A DNA stretch of 64,000 nt from Flavobacteriales bacterium (GCA_019694805.1 JAIBBG010000004.1:81803-145802), one strand, 5' to 3'. Positions 24,386 through 33,656 are shown, counted from the stretch's first letter. Numbers and translations are program-made. The notes: generated by a model not told the origin, from the letters alone.

Positions 24386-26581
24386 ATGCAGACAGTAGTT
24401 GGGCTTTCCCCAAAGGAAGCATTGAAGCAGTTTTTCGGCTTCAGTAAATTTAAAGGACTTCAGGAAGATGTGATCAACGCGGTACTCGATGGCCATGACA
24501 CATTTGTGATCATGCCTACCGGCGGTGGTAAATCATTATGCTATCAATTGCCAGCATTGATGCTGGAAGGAACAGCCATTGTCGTATCACCACTCATTGC
24601 ATTGATGAAGAATCAGGTAGACGCTATGCGTGGTTTCAGTGAAACCGATGGCATAGCTCACTTCATTAATTCCTCACTGAATAAAACAGAAATTACTCAG
24701 GTAAAGAGTGACATCATGAGTGGTAAGTGCAAACTACTTTATGTTGCACCTGAATCTTTGAATAAGGATGAAAATGTAGAATTTTTCCGTGGCGTTAAGA
24801 TCTCATTCGTCGCCATTGATGAGGCACACTGTATATCGGAATGGGGACATGATTTTCGTCCTGAGTATCGCCGTCTTCGCCCAATCATTGAGCAGATTGC
24901 GGATTGTCCGATTATGGCACTAACAGCCACTGCCACACCTAAAGTACAGCAGGATATTCAAAAGAACTTGGGAATGCTTGACGCAAAGGTTTTCAAAGCG
25001 TCATTTAACCGTGCGAATCTTTACTACGAAATCCGCCCAAAAGCGAATGTTGGAAAACAAATCATCCAATACATCAAAGCAAATAGCGGAAAGAGTGGTA
25101 TCATTTATTGCTTGAGCAGAAAAAAGACAGAAGAGATTGCAGAGCTTCTGCAGGTGAATGGTATCAAAGCACTTCCATACCACGCCGGTATGGATGGTGG
25201 ACAACGCAGTAAGGTTCAGGATAAGTTTTTGATGCAGGATGTTGATGTCATATGTGCAACCATTGCATTCGGAATGGGCATTGACAAACCAGACGTTCGT
25301 TTCGTTATTCACCATGATATTCCGAAAAGCCTTGAATCATATTATCAGGAGACAGGACGCGCAGGTCGTGATGGCGGTGAAGGAGTTTGTATTGCTTTCT
25401 ATTCACCAAAAGATATCGAGAAACTCGAAAAATTCCTACAGGGTAAACCTGTAGCTGAGCAAGAAGTTGGCATGCTGTTGTTGCAAGAAGTTATTGCATA
25501 TGCAGAAACTTCTATGAGTCGTAGACAGTATTTGCTGCACTACTTTGGAGAGGAATGGGATCCTGTCAATGGCGAAGGCGCTGGCATGGACGACAATTCA
25601 AGAAATCCAAAAGAAAAATTCGATGGCAGTGAATACGTGCAAATGATTCTTGAATGTATTGCAGAATTTAAGGAACTGCACAAAGCCGGATTCATTTGCA
25701 AAGTCATTGCAGGCATTAAAACATCCGAGGTCACTACTTATAAAGGCCATTTGAGTAAATACTTTGGTGAGGGCAAAGAATTTGATGAAAAATTCTGGAA
25801 TGCCATTGTTCGTCAGATGTATGTGCGCGGACTTGTGACCAAAGAAATTGAGACTTACGGCACATTGAAAATTAGTGAAGAAGGAAAGTCGTTTATGAAA
25901 AAACCACAGCCATTTATGGTTGTGAAAGAAGAAGAAATTGGCGAAACAGATGATGACGATTTGATCATTCCTAAGCAAGGTGGTGGTGCCGTGGATGAAG
26001 CGCTATTTGCCATGCTCAAAGATCTCCGCCAGCGTTTAGCCAAAGAGAAAAAGATTCCTCCTTATGTGATTGTGCAAGATCCTGCGATGGAAGAAATGTG
26101 CACTCAATATCCGATCACACTGGATGAGATTGCACAAATCGGAGGTGTTGGAAAAGGGAAGGCTCAAAAATTCGGACAGCCATTCATTGATCTCATCAAA
26201 CACTATGTTGACGAAAATGAAATAGAGCGTCCGGTTGATTTCGTTGTGAAGTCAGCAGGAAACAAGAGTCTTCAAAAGGTTCAGATCATTCAAAATATCG
26301 ACAAGCGCATTCCACTTCCTGATATTGCGAAAGGATTAGGAAAGAGTATGGATGAGTTGTTGACCGAACTTGAGACCATTGTTTCTTCGGGCACTAAACT
26401 CAACATTCAGTACTTCATCGATGAAGAGTTTGATGAAGACCAGCAAGAAGAAATCATGGAGTATTTCATGCAATCAGAGACGGATGAAATCCGGGCTGCA
26501 GAAGAATATTTCGACGGTGATTATGAAGAAGAGCCGCTGCGACTCATGCGCATTAAGTTCATGAGTGAAGTAGGTAACTAA
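24386..26581 (+). CDS. recQ: RecQ-family ATP-dependent DNA helicase
   Basis: 731-residue superfamily 2 helicase that unwinds DNA 3'-5' in recombination and repair. Motif I MPTGGGKSLCYQLPA, motif II AIDEAHCISEWGHDFR, motif III ALTATATP, motif IV IIYCLSRKK, motif V ATIAFGMGIDKPDVR and motif VI QETGRAGRDG are intact. The RecQ-C region keeps the SRRQYLLHYFGEEW helix, but the four zinc-binding cysteines of E. coli RecQ are absent; the loop instead reads GEGAGMDDNSRNP. A winged-helix region and a C-terminal HRDC domain (residues about 533-605, PITLDEIAQIGGVGKGKAQ) follow, with an acidic tail. A strong terminator lies just downstream. Confidence 0.95.
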   Translation: MQTVVGLSPKEALKQFFGFSKFKGLQEDVINAVLDGHDTFVIMPTGGGKSLCYQLPALMLEGTAIVVSPLIALMKNQVDAMRGFSETDGIAHFINSSLNKTEITQVKSDIMSGKCKLLYVAPESLNKDENVEFFRGVKISFVAIDEAHCISEWGHDFRPEYRRLRPIIEQIADCPIMALTATATPKVQQDIQKNLGMLDAKVFKASFNRANLYYEIRPKANVGKQIIQYIKANSGKSGIIYCLSRKKTEEIAELLQVNGIKALPYHAGMDGGQRSKVQDKFLMQDVDVICATIAFGMGIDKPDVRFVIHHDIPKSLESYYQETGRAGRDGGEGVCIAFYSPKDIEKLEKFLQGKPVAEQEVGMLLLQEVIAYAETSMSRRQYLLHYFGEEWDPVNGEGAGMDDNSRNPKEKFDGSEYVQMILECIAEFKELHKAGFICKVIAGIKTSEVTTYKGHLSKYFGEGKEFDEKFWNAIVRQMYVRGLVTKEIETYGTLKISEEGKSFMKKPQPFMVVKEEEIGETDDDDLIIPKQGGGAVDEALFAMLKDLRQRLAKEKKIPPYVIVQDPAMEEMCTQYPITLDEIAQIGGVGKGKAQKFGQPFIDLIKHYVDENEIERPVDFVVKSAGNKSLQKVQIIQNIDKRIPLPDIAKGLGKSMDELLTELETIVSSGTKLNIQYFIDEEFDEDQQEEIMEYFMQSETDEIRAAEEYFDGDYEEEPLRLMRIKFMSEVGN

Positions 26582-26602
26582 TAAGAATAGCATCACGATA
26601 TA

Positions 26603-26626
26603 GGGCCGCATCATGCGGCCCTTTTT
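26603..26626 (+). terminator. Intrinsic terminator of recQ
   Basis: GGGCCGCA/TGCGGCCC stem (26603-26610 with 26614-26621), 3-base loop, followed by five T. It is 22 bases after the recQ stop. Confidence 0.9.
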
Positions 26627-26741
26627 ATGTGCTGAACCGTTGTTGTCAAAAGGAGAATCACTGTTAGCGTTCGATCAAGGATGCTCATAAAAAAGTCGCG
26701 ATTGAGCATGGACATACTCGATCCTACGATGGTCAACAGGA

Positions 26742-27686
26742 CTAATCAATATTGATTTTCTTAGAAACAGTACCGTAGTCTGTAACGATCTTCATGAAAT
26801 AACAACCGCTTTCCTCCAAATCAAAAGAGAAGAATCGAGCTTGTGGTTTCTCTGAAGTGACGAGCTGTCCAAGCGCATCAAAAACTACAACTTGTTCGAT
26901 CGATTCAGAGGCCAATACATTCACCCTTCCATCAGAAGGATTTGGAAATACTTTCACATGCGTGGAATTGTTTTCACTGACAGAAATTGGTCCAAGGCTC
27001 CATGTATATACCTGCCCATCTTCAGGCAGTGAACTGATGTTTCCGGTAAAGTTAGCTGCAGATGGTGCTGGATTAGATGAAGGCAGATCCAATGTTTGAT
27101 AATCCGTACTCGAATTGAAGATTCCTATTGTAGCAGAAAGCGAAGGTTGGTTATGAGGTCCATAACAGAATTGAATGGTGCCCGAAGTTTCGTATAGTTT
27201 TATCTGAAAATTAAGGGTATCATTTGTCGCTCCGGACAAACCACCATAAAGCCCAAACTCTACCCATTCGAAAACAAATACCCTATTTGGCTCAGAGCCT
27301 AAAGTAGCATAGTAAGCATGTCGTCCTGTTCCATCAAGATCATCCCAAAAAGGACAAAGCAAACCAGTACCGAAAGTGAGTAGCTGCACTGAATTAAGAT
27401 TGTTTGACGCAGACGGAGCACCTGTTGAGGGAAGCACATTGGGTAGCGAGACATATCCATTCGACGATGCATAAAGTTGAACATAATTTGTACCGCAATA
27501 GCCGAATGTAAAGCCAATAGGTATTCCTGTATCAAATAAATCATCACCGTTCACCGACGCTTCGGTTCCAATCTCCTGAATGCTGTTGTAAGCTTCAGTA
27601 GAAGCGTTAAAACCATACGAAGCCGCCGTTTGTGAATATGTTTGAATTGCCCCGACGAGGAGGAAGCACGTGATCATTCTTTTCAT
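26742..27686 (-). CDS. T9SS type A sorting-domain protein with shared N-terminal beta-sandwich
   Basis: 314 residues. After a signal peptide (MKRMITCFLLVGAIQTYSQ) comes a domain with the pattern Y-x-F-x(6)-Y-x-x-I, then GIPIGFTFGYCGTNYVQLYA and SSNGYVSLPN, then FWDDLDG and VFVFEWVEFG (residues about 22-225). A related domain opens the two giant proteins at 33657 and 37613. The type A tail follows (VKVFPNPSDGRVNVLA, VFDALGQLVTSE, ESGCYFMKIVTDYG, ending KKINID). It is probably a surface adhesin or matrix protein; no catalytic site is seen. Its upstream region carries the same 21-bp-spaced repeat pair as the LytTR operon, suggesting common control. Confidence 0.85.
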   Translation of the reverse strand: MKRMITCFLLVGAIQTYSQTAASYGFNASTEAYNSIQEIGTEASVNGDDLFDTGIPIGFTFGYCGTNYVQLYASSNGYVSLPNVLPSTGAPSASNNLNSVQLLTFGTGLLCPFWDDLDGTGRHAYYATLGSEPNRVFVFEWVEFGLYGGLSGATNDTLNFQIKLYETSGTIQFCYGPHNQPSLSATIGIFNSSTDYQTLDLPSSNPAPSAANFTGNISSLPEDGQVYTWSLGPISVSENNSTHVKVFPNPSDGRVNVLASESIEQVVVFDALGQLVTSEKPQARFFSFDLEESGCYFMKIVTDYGTVSKKINID

Positions 27687-27737
27687 AACGCTAATTTATC
27701 CGCAATATGAATTCCTGGTTCTACTACACGTGATAGA

Positions 27738-27769
27738 ATGAGTAACTGTATGTTTTTCTTGAGAATTCG
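27738..27769 (-). promoter_or_regulatory. Candidate LytTR operator (site D): two direct repeats, 21-bp spacing
   Basis: On the minus strand, an exact CGAATTCTCAA (27759-27769) is followed 21 bases later by the degenerate half-site CAGTTACTCAT (27738-27748), 51 bases before the ATG of the T9SS gene at 27686. The second half-site resembles the second half-site of site C (CGATTACTCAA). Confidence 0.65.
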
Positions 27770-27861
27770 GACAGTATGCATTGATTTATTCCGATTGTGA
27801 ATGACAAGACATCACTACTCACAGACCTTCAAAATCTCTTCATCCTAAGAAACATTGGCAT

Positions 27862-27993
27862 TCACTCCACAATCATTTTAAGCGTGATTTGTCTTCCATT
27901 GTGAAGAAGTACGGTTATCACGTGAAAGCCTTCTACAATAACTGCTTTGTACAATTTGTCCACCTTTGAATTCGCATCTTTGATTTTACTCGC
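27862..27993 (-). pseudogene. Remnant of a T9SS type A sorting domain
   Basis: On the minus strand a 43-codon open stretch, directly after an in-frame TAG at 27994-27996, reads ASKIKDANSKVDKLYKAVIV then EGFHVITVLLHNGRQITLKM and IVE before a TGA. The end matches the final strands of type A sorting domains (compare the end RKMIVE of the 636-aa protein at 19999). There is no in-frame start codon and no cargo region upstream, only the glyS terminator. It therefore looks like the 3' stub of a lost T9SS gene. Confidence 0.6.
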
Positions 27994-28002
27994 CTAAAAC
28001 AC

Positions 28003-28044
28003 CAAGTAAAAAAAATCCGAAAAATCGCCATGACTTTTCGGATT
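28003..28044 (-). terminator. Intrinsic terminator of glyS
   Basis: AATCCGAAAA/TTTTCGGATT stem (28014-28023 with 28035-28044), 11-base loop, followed on the minus strand by eight T. Confidence 0.88.
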
Positions 28045-28067
28045 CTAAAAATGAGAAGAAGCTTTTG

Positions 28068-29612
28068 TTATATCAACTTCTCCAATAGTTTATTCATGCT
28101 CACGCGATCTTCAACAATTTGACGAACCTGATCAATACTCACACGATCCTGTTTCATGCTATCACGTTCACGAATAGTAACGCAATTGTCGTTCAGTGTA
28201 TCATGATCTATAGTGATGCAATAAGGAGTACCAATCGCATCCTGTCTGCGATAACGACGACCGATGGCATCTTTCGCATCATATTGAAGATTGAAATACA
28301 ATTTCAATTTGTCTACGATCTCGCGTGCCTTCTCTGGAAGTCCATCCTTATTCAACAACGGTAGCACCGCAACTTTGATTGGTGCGAGAGCTGGTGGAAT
28401 GCGCAGAACAACACGTTCAGAACCATCTTCCAATGTTTCCTCATTGTATGCATAAGTAAGAGTCGCTAAGAACATGCGATCAAGACCAATGGAAGTTTCT
28501 ATGACATAAGGCACATAAGATTCACCACTTTCGGTTTCGTGATAGCGCAATTTTTTACCCGAGAACTTTTCGTGATTTCCCAAGTCGAAATCTGTACGGG
28601 AGTGAATTCCTTCGAGTTCCTTAAAACCCATAGGGAAGTTGAACTCAATGTCACAAGCAGCGTTGGCATAATGTGCAAGCTTTAAGTGATCATGGAATTT
28701 GTAATTCTCTTCACCCATACCCAATGACTTATGCCATTTGATGCGCGCATCTTTCCAGTAATTATACCACTCACCGTCAGTCCCTGGCTTGATGAAAAAT
28801 TGCATTTCCATTTGTTCAAACTCACGCATACGGAAGATGAACTGACGAGCAATGATTTCATTTCTGAATGCTTTACCGATTTGAGCAATTCCAAACGGAA
28901 TTTTCATACGACCACTTTTCTGCACATTCAGGAAATTCACGAAAATCCCCTGAGCAGTTTCCGGACGCAAATAGATTGTCGCTGCGTCGCCGGCCACAGA
29001 GCCCAACTCCGTAGAGAACATCAAATTGAATTGGCGTACTTCTGTCCAATTGCGCGATCCTGTTTCCGGATCAGCGATTTCCAGGTCTTCGATGAGTTGT
29101 TTTAAAGCAACGAGGTCCGATGCTTCGAGTGCAGCTTTCATTCGCTGTTCTACACTGTTGATCTTTTCCTGATTACGAAGTACATTCGGATTGGTTGATC
29201 GGAATTGTTCTTCATTGAAAGCATCACCGAATTTATTCTTCGCCTTTTCAACTTCTTTATCGTTTTTCGCTTCCAATTTTTTGATGTAATCCTCAAGGAG
29301 TACATCTGCGCGATATCGCTTTTTTGAGTCCTTGTTATCGATGAGTGGATCGTTGAATGCGTCCACGTGACCGCTCGCCTTCCATGTGGTAGGATGCATG
29401 AAGATAGCAGCATCGATACCTACAATATTTTCGTGCAGTCGCGTCATGGCCTTCCACCAATATTCTTTGATATTGTTTTTCAGTTCAGAGCCATATTGAC
29501 CGTAGTCGTATGTGGCGCTAAGTCCATCGTAAATTTCACTTGATGGAAAAACATAACCATACTCCTTACAGTGGGAGATGATCTTTTTGAGTTTGTCGTC
29601 TGAGTTTTGCAT
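28068..29612 (-). CDS. glyS: Glycyl-tRNA synthetase (dimeric type)
   Basis: Class II aminoacyl-tRNA synthetase of the homodimeric alpha2 type (GlyQS) that charges tRNA-Gly; about 514 residues. Motif 1 region YVFPSSEIYDGLSATYDYG, the MHPTTWKASGHVDAF block, motif 2 RMREFEQMEMQFF with the preceding GKAFRNEI, motif 3-like ETSIGLDRMFLATL, and a C-terminal anticodon-binding domain (LAPIKVAVLPLLNKDGLPEK) are present. The frame opens at 29636, but ATG 29612 (MQNSDDKLKK) gives the usual family N-terminus. A terminator follows; the LytTR system is divergent. Confidence 0.95.
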   Translation of the reverse strand: MQNSDDKLKKIISHCKEYGYVFPSSEIYDGLSATYDYGQYGSELKNNIKEYWWKAMTRLHENIVGIDAAIFMHPTTWKASGHVDAFNDPLIDNKDSKKRYRADVLLEDYIKKLEAKNDKEVEKAKNKFGDAFNEEQFRSTNPNVLRNQEKINSVEQRMKAALEASDLVALKQLIEDLEIADPETGSRNWTEVRQFNLMFSTELGSVAGDAATIYLRPETAQGIFVNFLNVQKSGRMKIPFGIAQIGKAFRNEIIARQFIFRMREFEQMEMQFFIKPGTDGEWYNYWKDARIKWHKSLGMGEENYKFHDHLKLAHYANAACDIEFNFPMGFKELEGIHSRTDFDLGNHEKFSGKKLRYHETESGESYVPYVIETSIGLDRMFLATLTYAYNEETLEDGSERVVLRIPPALAPIKVAVLPLLNKDGLPEKAREIVDKLKLYFNLQYDAKDAIGRRYRRQDAIGTPYCITIDHDTLNDNCVTIRERDSMKQDRVSIDQVRQIVEDRVSMNKLLEKLI

Positions 29613-29740
29613 TGCGGGCGCGAATTTAGTCATCAATTCCCGCTTATTAAATACTGGAATTCAATCCGCTACACCACACTCATGATCAAACCAAGAAAGA
29701 ACCAGAACAATCAACCCGACATATTTGCGGTGATTTCGTC

Positions 29741-29772
29741 CAAATTCTCATTAAACACCGACGAATTCTCAA
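29741..29772 (+). promoter_or_regulatory. Candidate LytTR operator (site A) upstream of the regulator itself
   Basis: Half-sites CAAATTCTCAT (29741-29751) and CGAATTCTCAA (29762-29772), start-to-start spacing 21 bases, 74 bases before the ATG of the LytTR regulator. A -33-like TTTG (29807-29810) and a -7-like TAATTTG (29825-29831) follow, so the site would lie upstream of the promoter in an activator position. Suggests autoregulation. Confidence 0.65.
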
Positions 29773-29846
29773 AAAAGACGACGTCTTTCCAAATGAGACG
29801 AGTTCATTTGTGAAGGAGCAGCGCTAATTTGCCGCAAGATTAGAAT

Positions 29847-30626
29847 ATGGTTCAATGTTTAATCATTGATGATGAAAAAAATGCCCGCGAGAATTTGGAA
29901 AATCTCGTGAGTCGACATTGTCCTGAATTGAGGGTTGTATCCATGGCCACCTCAGGGTTAGAAGGCATTCAAAAAATCAAAGAACTAAAACCAGATGCCA
30001 TTTTCTTAGACGTTCACATGAACGATATTGATGGCTTTACACTGCTGAGTCGGTTGGAAGAACCCAAACCAATGGTGGTATTTGTTACTGCCTATGAGAA
30101 ATATGCCTTGCGTGCGATTAAGGCGAGTGCGATAGACTACATACTCAAACCTGTGAGTATTCGTGAACTACAGAACGCTTCTCAGAAACTCGAACAGCTG
30201 CATAAACTCAAGCATGAAAACCCCGCCTTTGAACGTGATTATAGTGATGCACTCAAATTGATGATTCAAAGTTCACACGATGAGAATCCGGAACGAATAG
30301 CATTGCCGGATCATTCTGGATACCGATTTGAAAACATGCGTGATATCGTACGTATGGAAAGTGATAGCAACTACACAACGATTTTTCTTAAGAACCATGA
30401 GAAAGTAGTAGTGAGCAAACCGATGAAACACTTTGAAGATTTTTTAGATGAGAACACATTTATACGGATTCACAACTCACACATCATCAATATTCTTTTC
30501 CTTAAAAGTTATCTCCGTGATGAAGGTGGTATGGCGGAATTGATCGATGGCACAAGGCTTCAAATTGCTAAAAGGAGACTTCCTTTATTTTTGGATACCA
30601 TCAAAAATCGATTTATCAAACCTTGA
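29847..30626 (+). CDS. LytTR-family response regulator
   Basis: 259-residue two-component response regulator. The receiver domain (residues 1-120) has the acidic pair IIDDE, the phosphorylation site Asp55 in FLDVHM, the Thr in FVTAYEKYA and the Lys in YILKPVS. The C-terminal LytTR DNA-binding domain (about 150-255) shows IVRMESDSNYTTIFL, VSKPMKHFEDFL, FIRIHNSHIINILFLKSY and the final LPLFLDTIKNRF, the typical pattern of LytR/AlgR regulators. Its stop overlaps the TTG start of the sensor kinase gene by four bases, so the pair is co-translated. A direct-repeat pair upstream (29741-29772) recurs before three T9SS cargo genes and is the likely operator. Confidence 0.95.
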   Translation: MVQCLIIDDEKNARENLENLVSRHCPELRVVSMATSGLEGIQKIKELKPDAIFLDVHMNDIDGFTLLSRLEEPKPMVVFVTAYEKYALRAIKASAIDYILKPVSIRELQNASQKLEQLHKLKHENPAFERDYSDALKLMIQSSHDENPERIALPDHSGYRFENMRDIVRMESDSNYTTIFLKNHEKVVVSKPMKHFEDFLDENTFIRIHNSHIINILFLKSYLRDEGGMAELIDGTRLQIAKRRLPLFLDTIKNRFIKP

Positions 30627-33514
30627 GGTGTTTCGTTTACATCGTAACCGTTTGCTGCTGTCTGTGCGGCGCACTGCATGCATCTGCACAAATTACATCC
30701 CGCGTTCCATTTCGACATTACGACACACAACAAGGACTACCCTCAACACAGGTTCAAGGCATTTTCGAAGATAGTCGCGGATACATATGGACCATTACTG
30801 ATCGTGGTGCGGCACGTTACGACGGATATACATTCAGGACATACACAACTAAACATGGGTTCTCTAGTAACAATATTTTACTCATCAATGAAGATCATCA
30901 TGGCCGCATGTGGTTCATGTGTAACAACGGAGAATATTGCTATTTAGATGGTGACACCATTCGACCATATGCGGGTAATTCAAAGATCAAAAACCTATTG
31001 CGGGATAAGTTACCCGGCCCATTTTATTTCGATGAACAAGACACATTGTGGATTACAACTTTTTCCGGTATTCAACTTTTTAAATGTTTTGGTGATAGTG
31101 TGAGTGAGTTTAAACCTGCTGTTTCTGGATCACAAACACCCACCTACTACCTGCGCCGTGTTGGGGAAAAACTCATTACTCTTCAAGTTGGTGAAATCAC
31201 ACACGATAACAAAATTTCAACCACGGATAATATTTCCTATTTGTTGGATGTTGCAGGTGAATGTAAGCTGGCGTGCAGTGTGCAGGTAGCTGAAAATCGC
31301 TGGGCTGTTGCTGGTCCTGGGGGTTTTGTTGTCTTTGATGAAGCAGGCAATCTTAAAGCCTATTTCGAATCATCGCCTTATATTTTCTCCACCCTTGAAC
31401 ATGATCGAAGCGGAAACCTATGGCTGACTAATAGCAATGGAGCATTTCGCTTGAAAAATTACAACAACGGACCAGGAGATGCCGATGTTTTTTTTGAAGG
31501 TCATTTTATTACTTCGGTACTCCAAGATCATTTGGGAAATTATTGGTTTGGAGATCGTGACAACGGGTTATTTTTTGTGCCATCATTGGATATTGAAGTT
31601 TTTTCTACAGGTACTTCTGGTAAACAAGATAAAATCATTTCTGTAAAGGAACACAAAGGCAAATTATATTACAGTGACGCATCAGGGCAAATTTATTTGG
31701 TGCAAGAGAAGCGTGCCATCAAGCTCACTGAAAATCCGGTACCGAGCGGCGTATCGCTGGACTTCACTTCAACACAAAACGACAAATTCATCACTGGAAA
31801 TAAACCCTTTTTACTTGATCCGAAAAAAGGAACCTACAAGCTCCTTGATGATCAGGCGGTGATCCGAAAGAGTTTGTTACTTCATCATGGCGACTGTGTT
31901 TTCGGTTTATCAGATGGCATTGCCTTTTTGGATGTAAATGAAAAATGGCAACGGGTTGAAAAAACACAATTTGGAGAAAGATGCAATAGCTTGTTTGAAG
32001 ATACGGCGGGTATTCTCTGGATAGGCACTAACACTGGTCTCTACAAATATGATGGTACGGCTTTTCAGGCCATTGACCCGGTAAATGAAAAAAAACCTCG
32101 TGTAGCTGATATCTGCGAATGGAATGGCTACTTGGTTTGCTGCACGAGAGCTTCAGGGCTCATTTTCTATAAAGACGGCAAAACATTTTCAATCAAAGAA
32201 ACTGATGGATTACTTTCTGATATGACAGATTGTGTTGTAACCGACGGAAATTCGTTGTGGGTTGGAACTGCTTCGGGTATACAACACATCATCGTACGTG
32301 ATCTGGAAAAAACAGAGATAGCCACATTTGTCATCAACGATCAAAAAGGTCTTCCATCCAATGAAGTGAATGACATCTTATATTACGAAGGAAAACTTCT
32401 GGTTGCCACCAATGATGGATATTGTGTGATTGACCCAGAATCTGAGGCATTACGCGGAAGAACCACTCAGACCTTCATCACCGACCTTATGGTAAATGGA
32501 ATCGTGCAATCCGCTCATGACAGCGTATTCCATTGGAATGAAAACAACATACGCATACACTTCCAGAGTTTGTATTTCCGCACAGCGGAAAAAACAACCT
32601 ATCGGTATAAGCTGTTGGGTTTCTTTGACTATTGGATAGAAACCAATATGCCGAGTGCTGATTTCCCGGTTTTACCGGCAGGTAGATACGACTTTATTGT
32701 ACAAGCAAGGAATGAAGATGGAATTTGGGGTGAAGGCGCATCCACGACTTTTATCATACTGCCGCATTATTCTCAAACATGGTGGTTTCGAACTGTTCTG
32801 GCCATGATATTGATAATATCCATCTACTTGATTTTTTATTTTGTTTATCAGAACAAAAAAGCCAAGTTGGTGAATAGGGCAAAGATGAGTGAGCTACGGC
32901 AACAAGCATTGAATGCGAATATGAATCCGCACTTTATCTTCAATGCGTTGGGAAGCATACAACATTTCATCAATGGAGGAAAGTCGATTGAAGCGAATGA
33001 GTATTTAGCTGATTTTTCGCGTCTCATTCGGATGAATTTAGAGACCAATCAAGAATCCCTTGTTTCCCTGGATGAAGAATTGGAGCGCTTGAGTTTGTAT
33101 CTAAAACTAGAACACCTACGGTTTACTGATAAGTTGGAATACGAAATCATCAAAAAAGACAACTTGAACACCTTTGATCTTGAAATTCCTCCGATGCTTT
33201 TGCAACCATATGTTGAAAATGCCCTATTACATGGCATTCTGCCGTCGGGTCGCCCAGGAAAACTCACGATAAGTATTTATGCAAAAGACTCGGACTATTA
33301 TTGTATAGATATCACTGACAATGGCATTGGTTTAACCGCTTCAATCAAAACTGTTCCTGAAGGGCATAAATCACTCGCTTTAAAAATGAACCAGGAGCGT
33401 TTGGCAATACTCGAGGCACAAACAGGATTGCGACATCGTGCTGAGATTACGGACCTCAGCATGGCTGGTAATTCTGAATCGGGAACCCGTGTTTCTATTA
33501 TTCTTCCTGTTTAA
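30623..33514 (+). CDS. Propeller/YYY sensor with LytS-type histidine kinase
   Basis: 963-residue membrane sensor. A signal peptide (ends HASAQ) is followed by a periplasmic two-component-regulator propeller domain of about 14 blades, with repeats such as IFEDSRGYIWTITDRG, LQDHLGNYWFGDRDNGLF and LFEDTAGILWIGTNTGLYKY; a YYY domain (about residues 640-713, TTYRYKLLGFFDYW); one transmembrane helix (about 722-742); then a LytS-type kinase with the phosphoacceptor in MNPHFIFNALGSI (His near 768), the N-box LLQPYVENALLHG and the G-box DNGIG. The start must be TTG 30623, overlapping the regulator stop (TTGA), because no in-frame ATG or GTG lies before the signal peptide. The partner is the LytTR regulator upstream. 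The ligand is unknown; related hybrid systems sense glycans. Confidence 0.93.
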   Translation: MRCFVYIVTVCCCLCGALHASAQITSRVPFRHYDTQQGLPSTQVQGIFEDSRGYIWTITDRGAARYDGYTFRTYTTKHGFSSNNILLINEDHHGRMWFMCNNGEYCYLDGDTIRPYAGNSKIKNLLRDKLPGPFYFDEQDTLWITTFSGIQLFKCFGDSVSEFKPAVSGSQTPTYYLRRVGEKLITLQVGEITHDNKISTTDNISYLLDVAGECKLACSVQVAENRWAVAGPGGFVVFDEAGNLKAYFESSPYIFSTLEHDRSGNLWLTNSNGAFRLKNYNNGPGDADVFFEGHFITSVLQDHLGNYWFGDRDNGLFFVPSLDIEVFSTGTSGKQDKIISVKEHKGKLYYSDASGQIYLVQEKRAIKLTENPVPSGVSLDFTSTQNDKFITGNKPFLLDPKKGTYKLLDDQAVIRKSLLLHHGDCVFGLSDGIAFLDVNEKWQRVEKTQFGERCNSLFEDTAGILWIGTNTGLYKYDGTAFQAIDPVNEKKPRVADICEWNGYLVCCTRASGLIFYKDGKTFSIKETDGLLSDMTDCVVTDGNSLWVGTASGIQHIIVRDLEKTEIATFVINDQKGLPSNEVNDILYYEGKLLVATNDGYCVIDPESEALRGRTTQTFITDLMVNGIVQSAHDSVFHWNENNIRIHFQSLYFRTAEKTTYRYKLLGFFDYWIETNMPSADFPVLPAGRYDFIVQARNEDGIWGEGASTTFIILPHYSQTWWFRTVLAMILIISIYLIFYFVYQNKKAKLVNRAKMSELRQQALNANMNPHFIFNALGSIQHFINGGKSIEANEYLADFSRLIRMNLETNQESLVSLDEELERLSLYLKLEHLRFTDKLEYEIIKKDNLNTFDLEIPPMLLQPYVENALLHGILPSGRPGKLTISIYAKDSDYYCIDITDNGIGLTASIKTVPEGHKSLALKMNQERLAILEAQTGLRHRAEITDLSMAGNSESGTRVSIILPV

Positions 33515-33546
33515 CGCTCGAATCAAGGTAAAACCCTGTTTAGGTG

Positions 33547-33578
33547 CGAATTCTAAAAAAATCACCCCGAATTCTCAA
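33547..33578 (+). promoter_or_regulatory. Candidate LytTR operator (site B)
   Basis: Half-sites CGAATTCTAAA (33547-33557) and CGAATTCTCAA (33568-33578) with 21-base spacing, 78 bases before the ATG at 33657 and inside the 142-base gap after the sensor kinase gene. A TTTG at 33612-33615 lies at nearly the same distance from the site as in site A. Confidence 0.65.
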
Positions 33579-33656
33579 TTGGCACTTACCAGAACGATCT
33601 CAACGCTCATATTTGTTGAACCTTTTACTACCAAGTATTTAAACACATCCAAGCAG

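Noticed and set aside
24240..24422. 60-codon minus-strand open frame before recQ
   Set aside because: Overlaps the recQ start, has no recognisable domain, signal peptide or start context, and is short enough to occur by chance.
29150..29413. Overlapping frames inside glyS
   Set aside because: Shadow frames of the synthetase; glyS motifs are intact throughout.
33438..33656. Upstream extension of the 1266-aa protein frame
   Set aside because: It overlaps the sensor kinase end and covers operator site B; a proper signal peptide begins at 33657.
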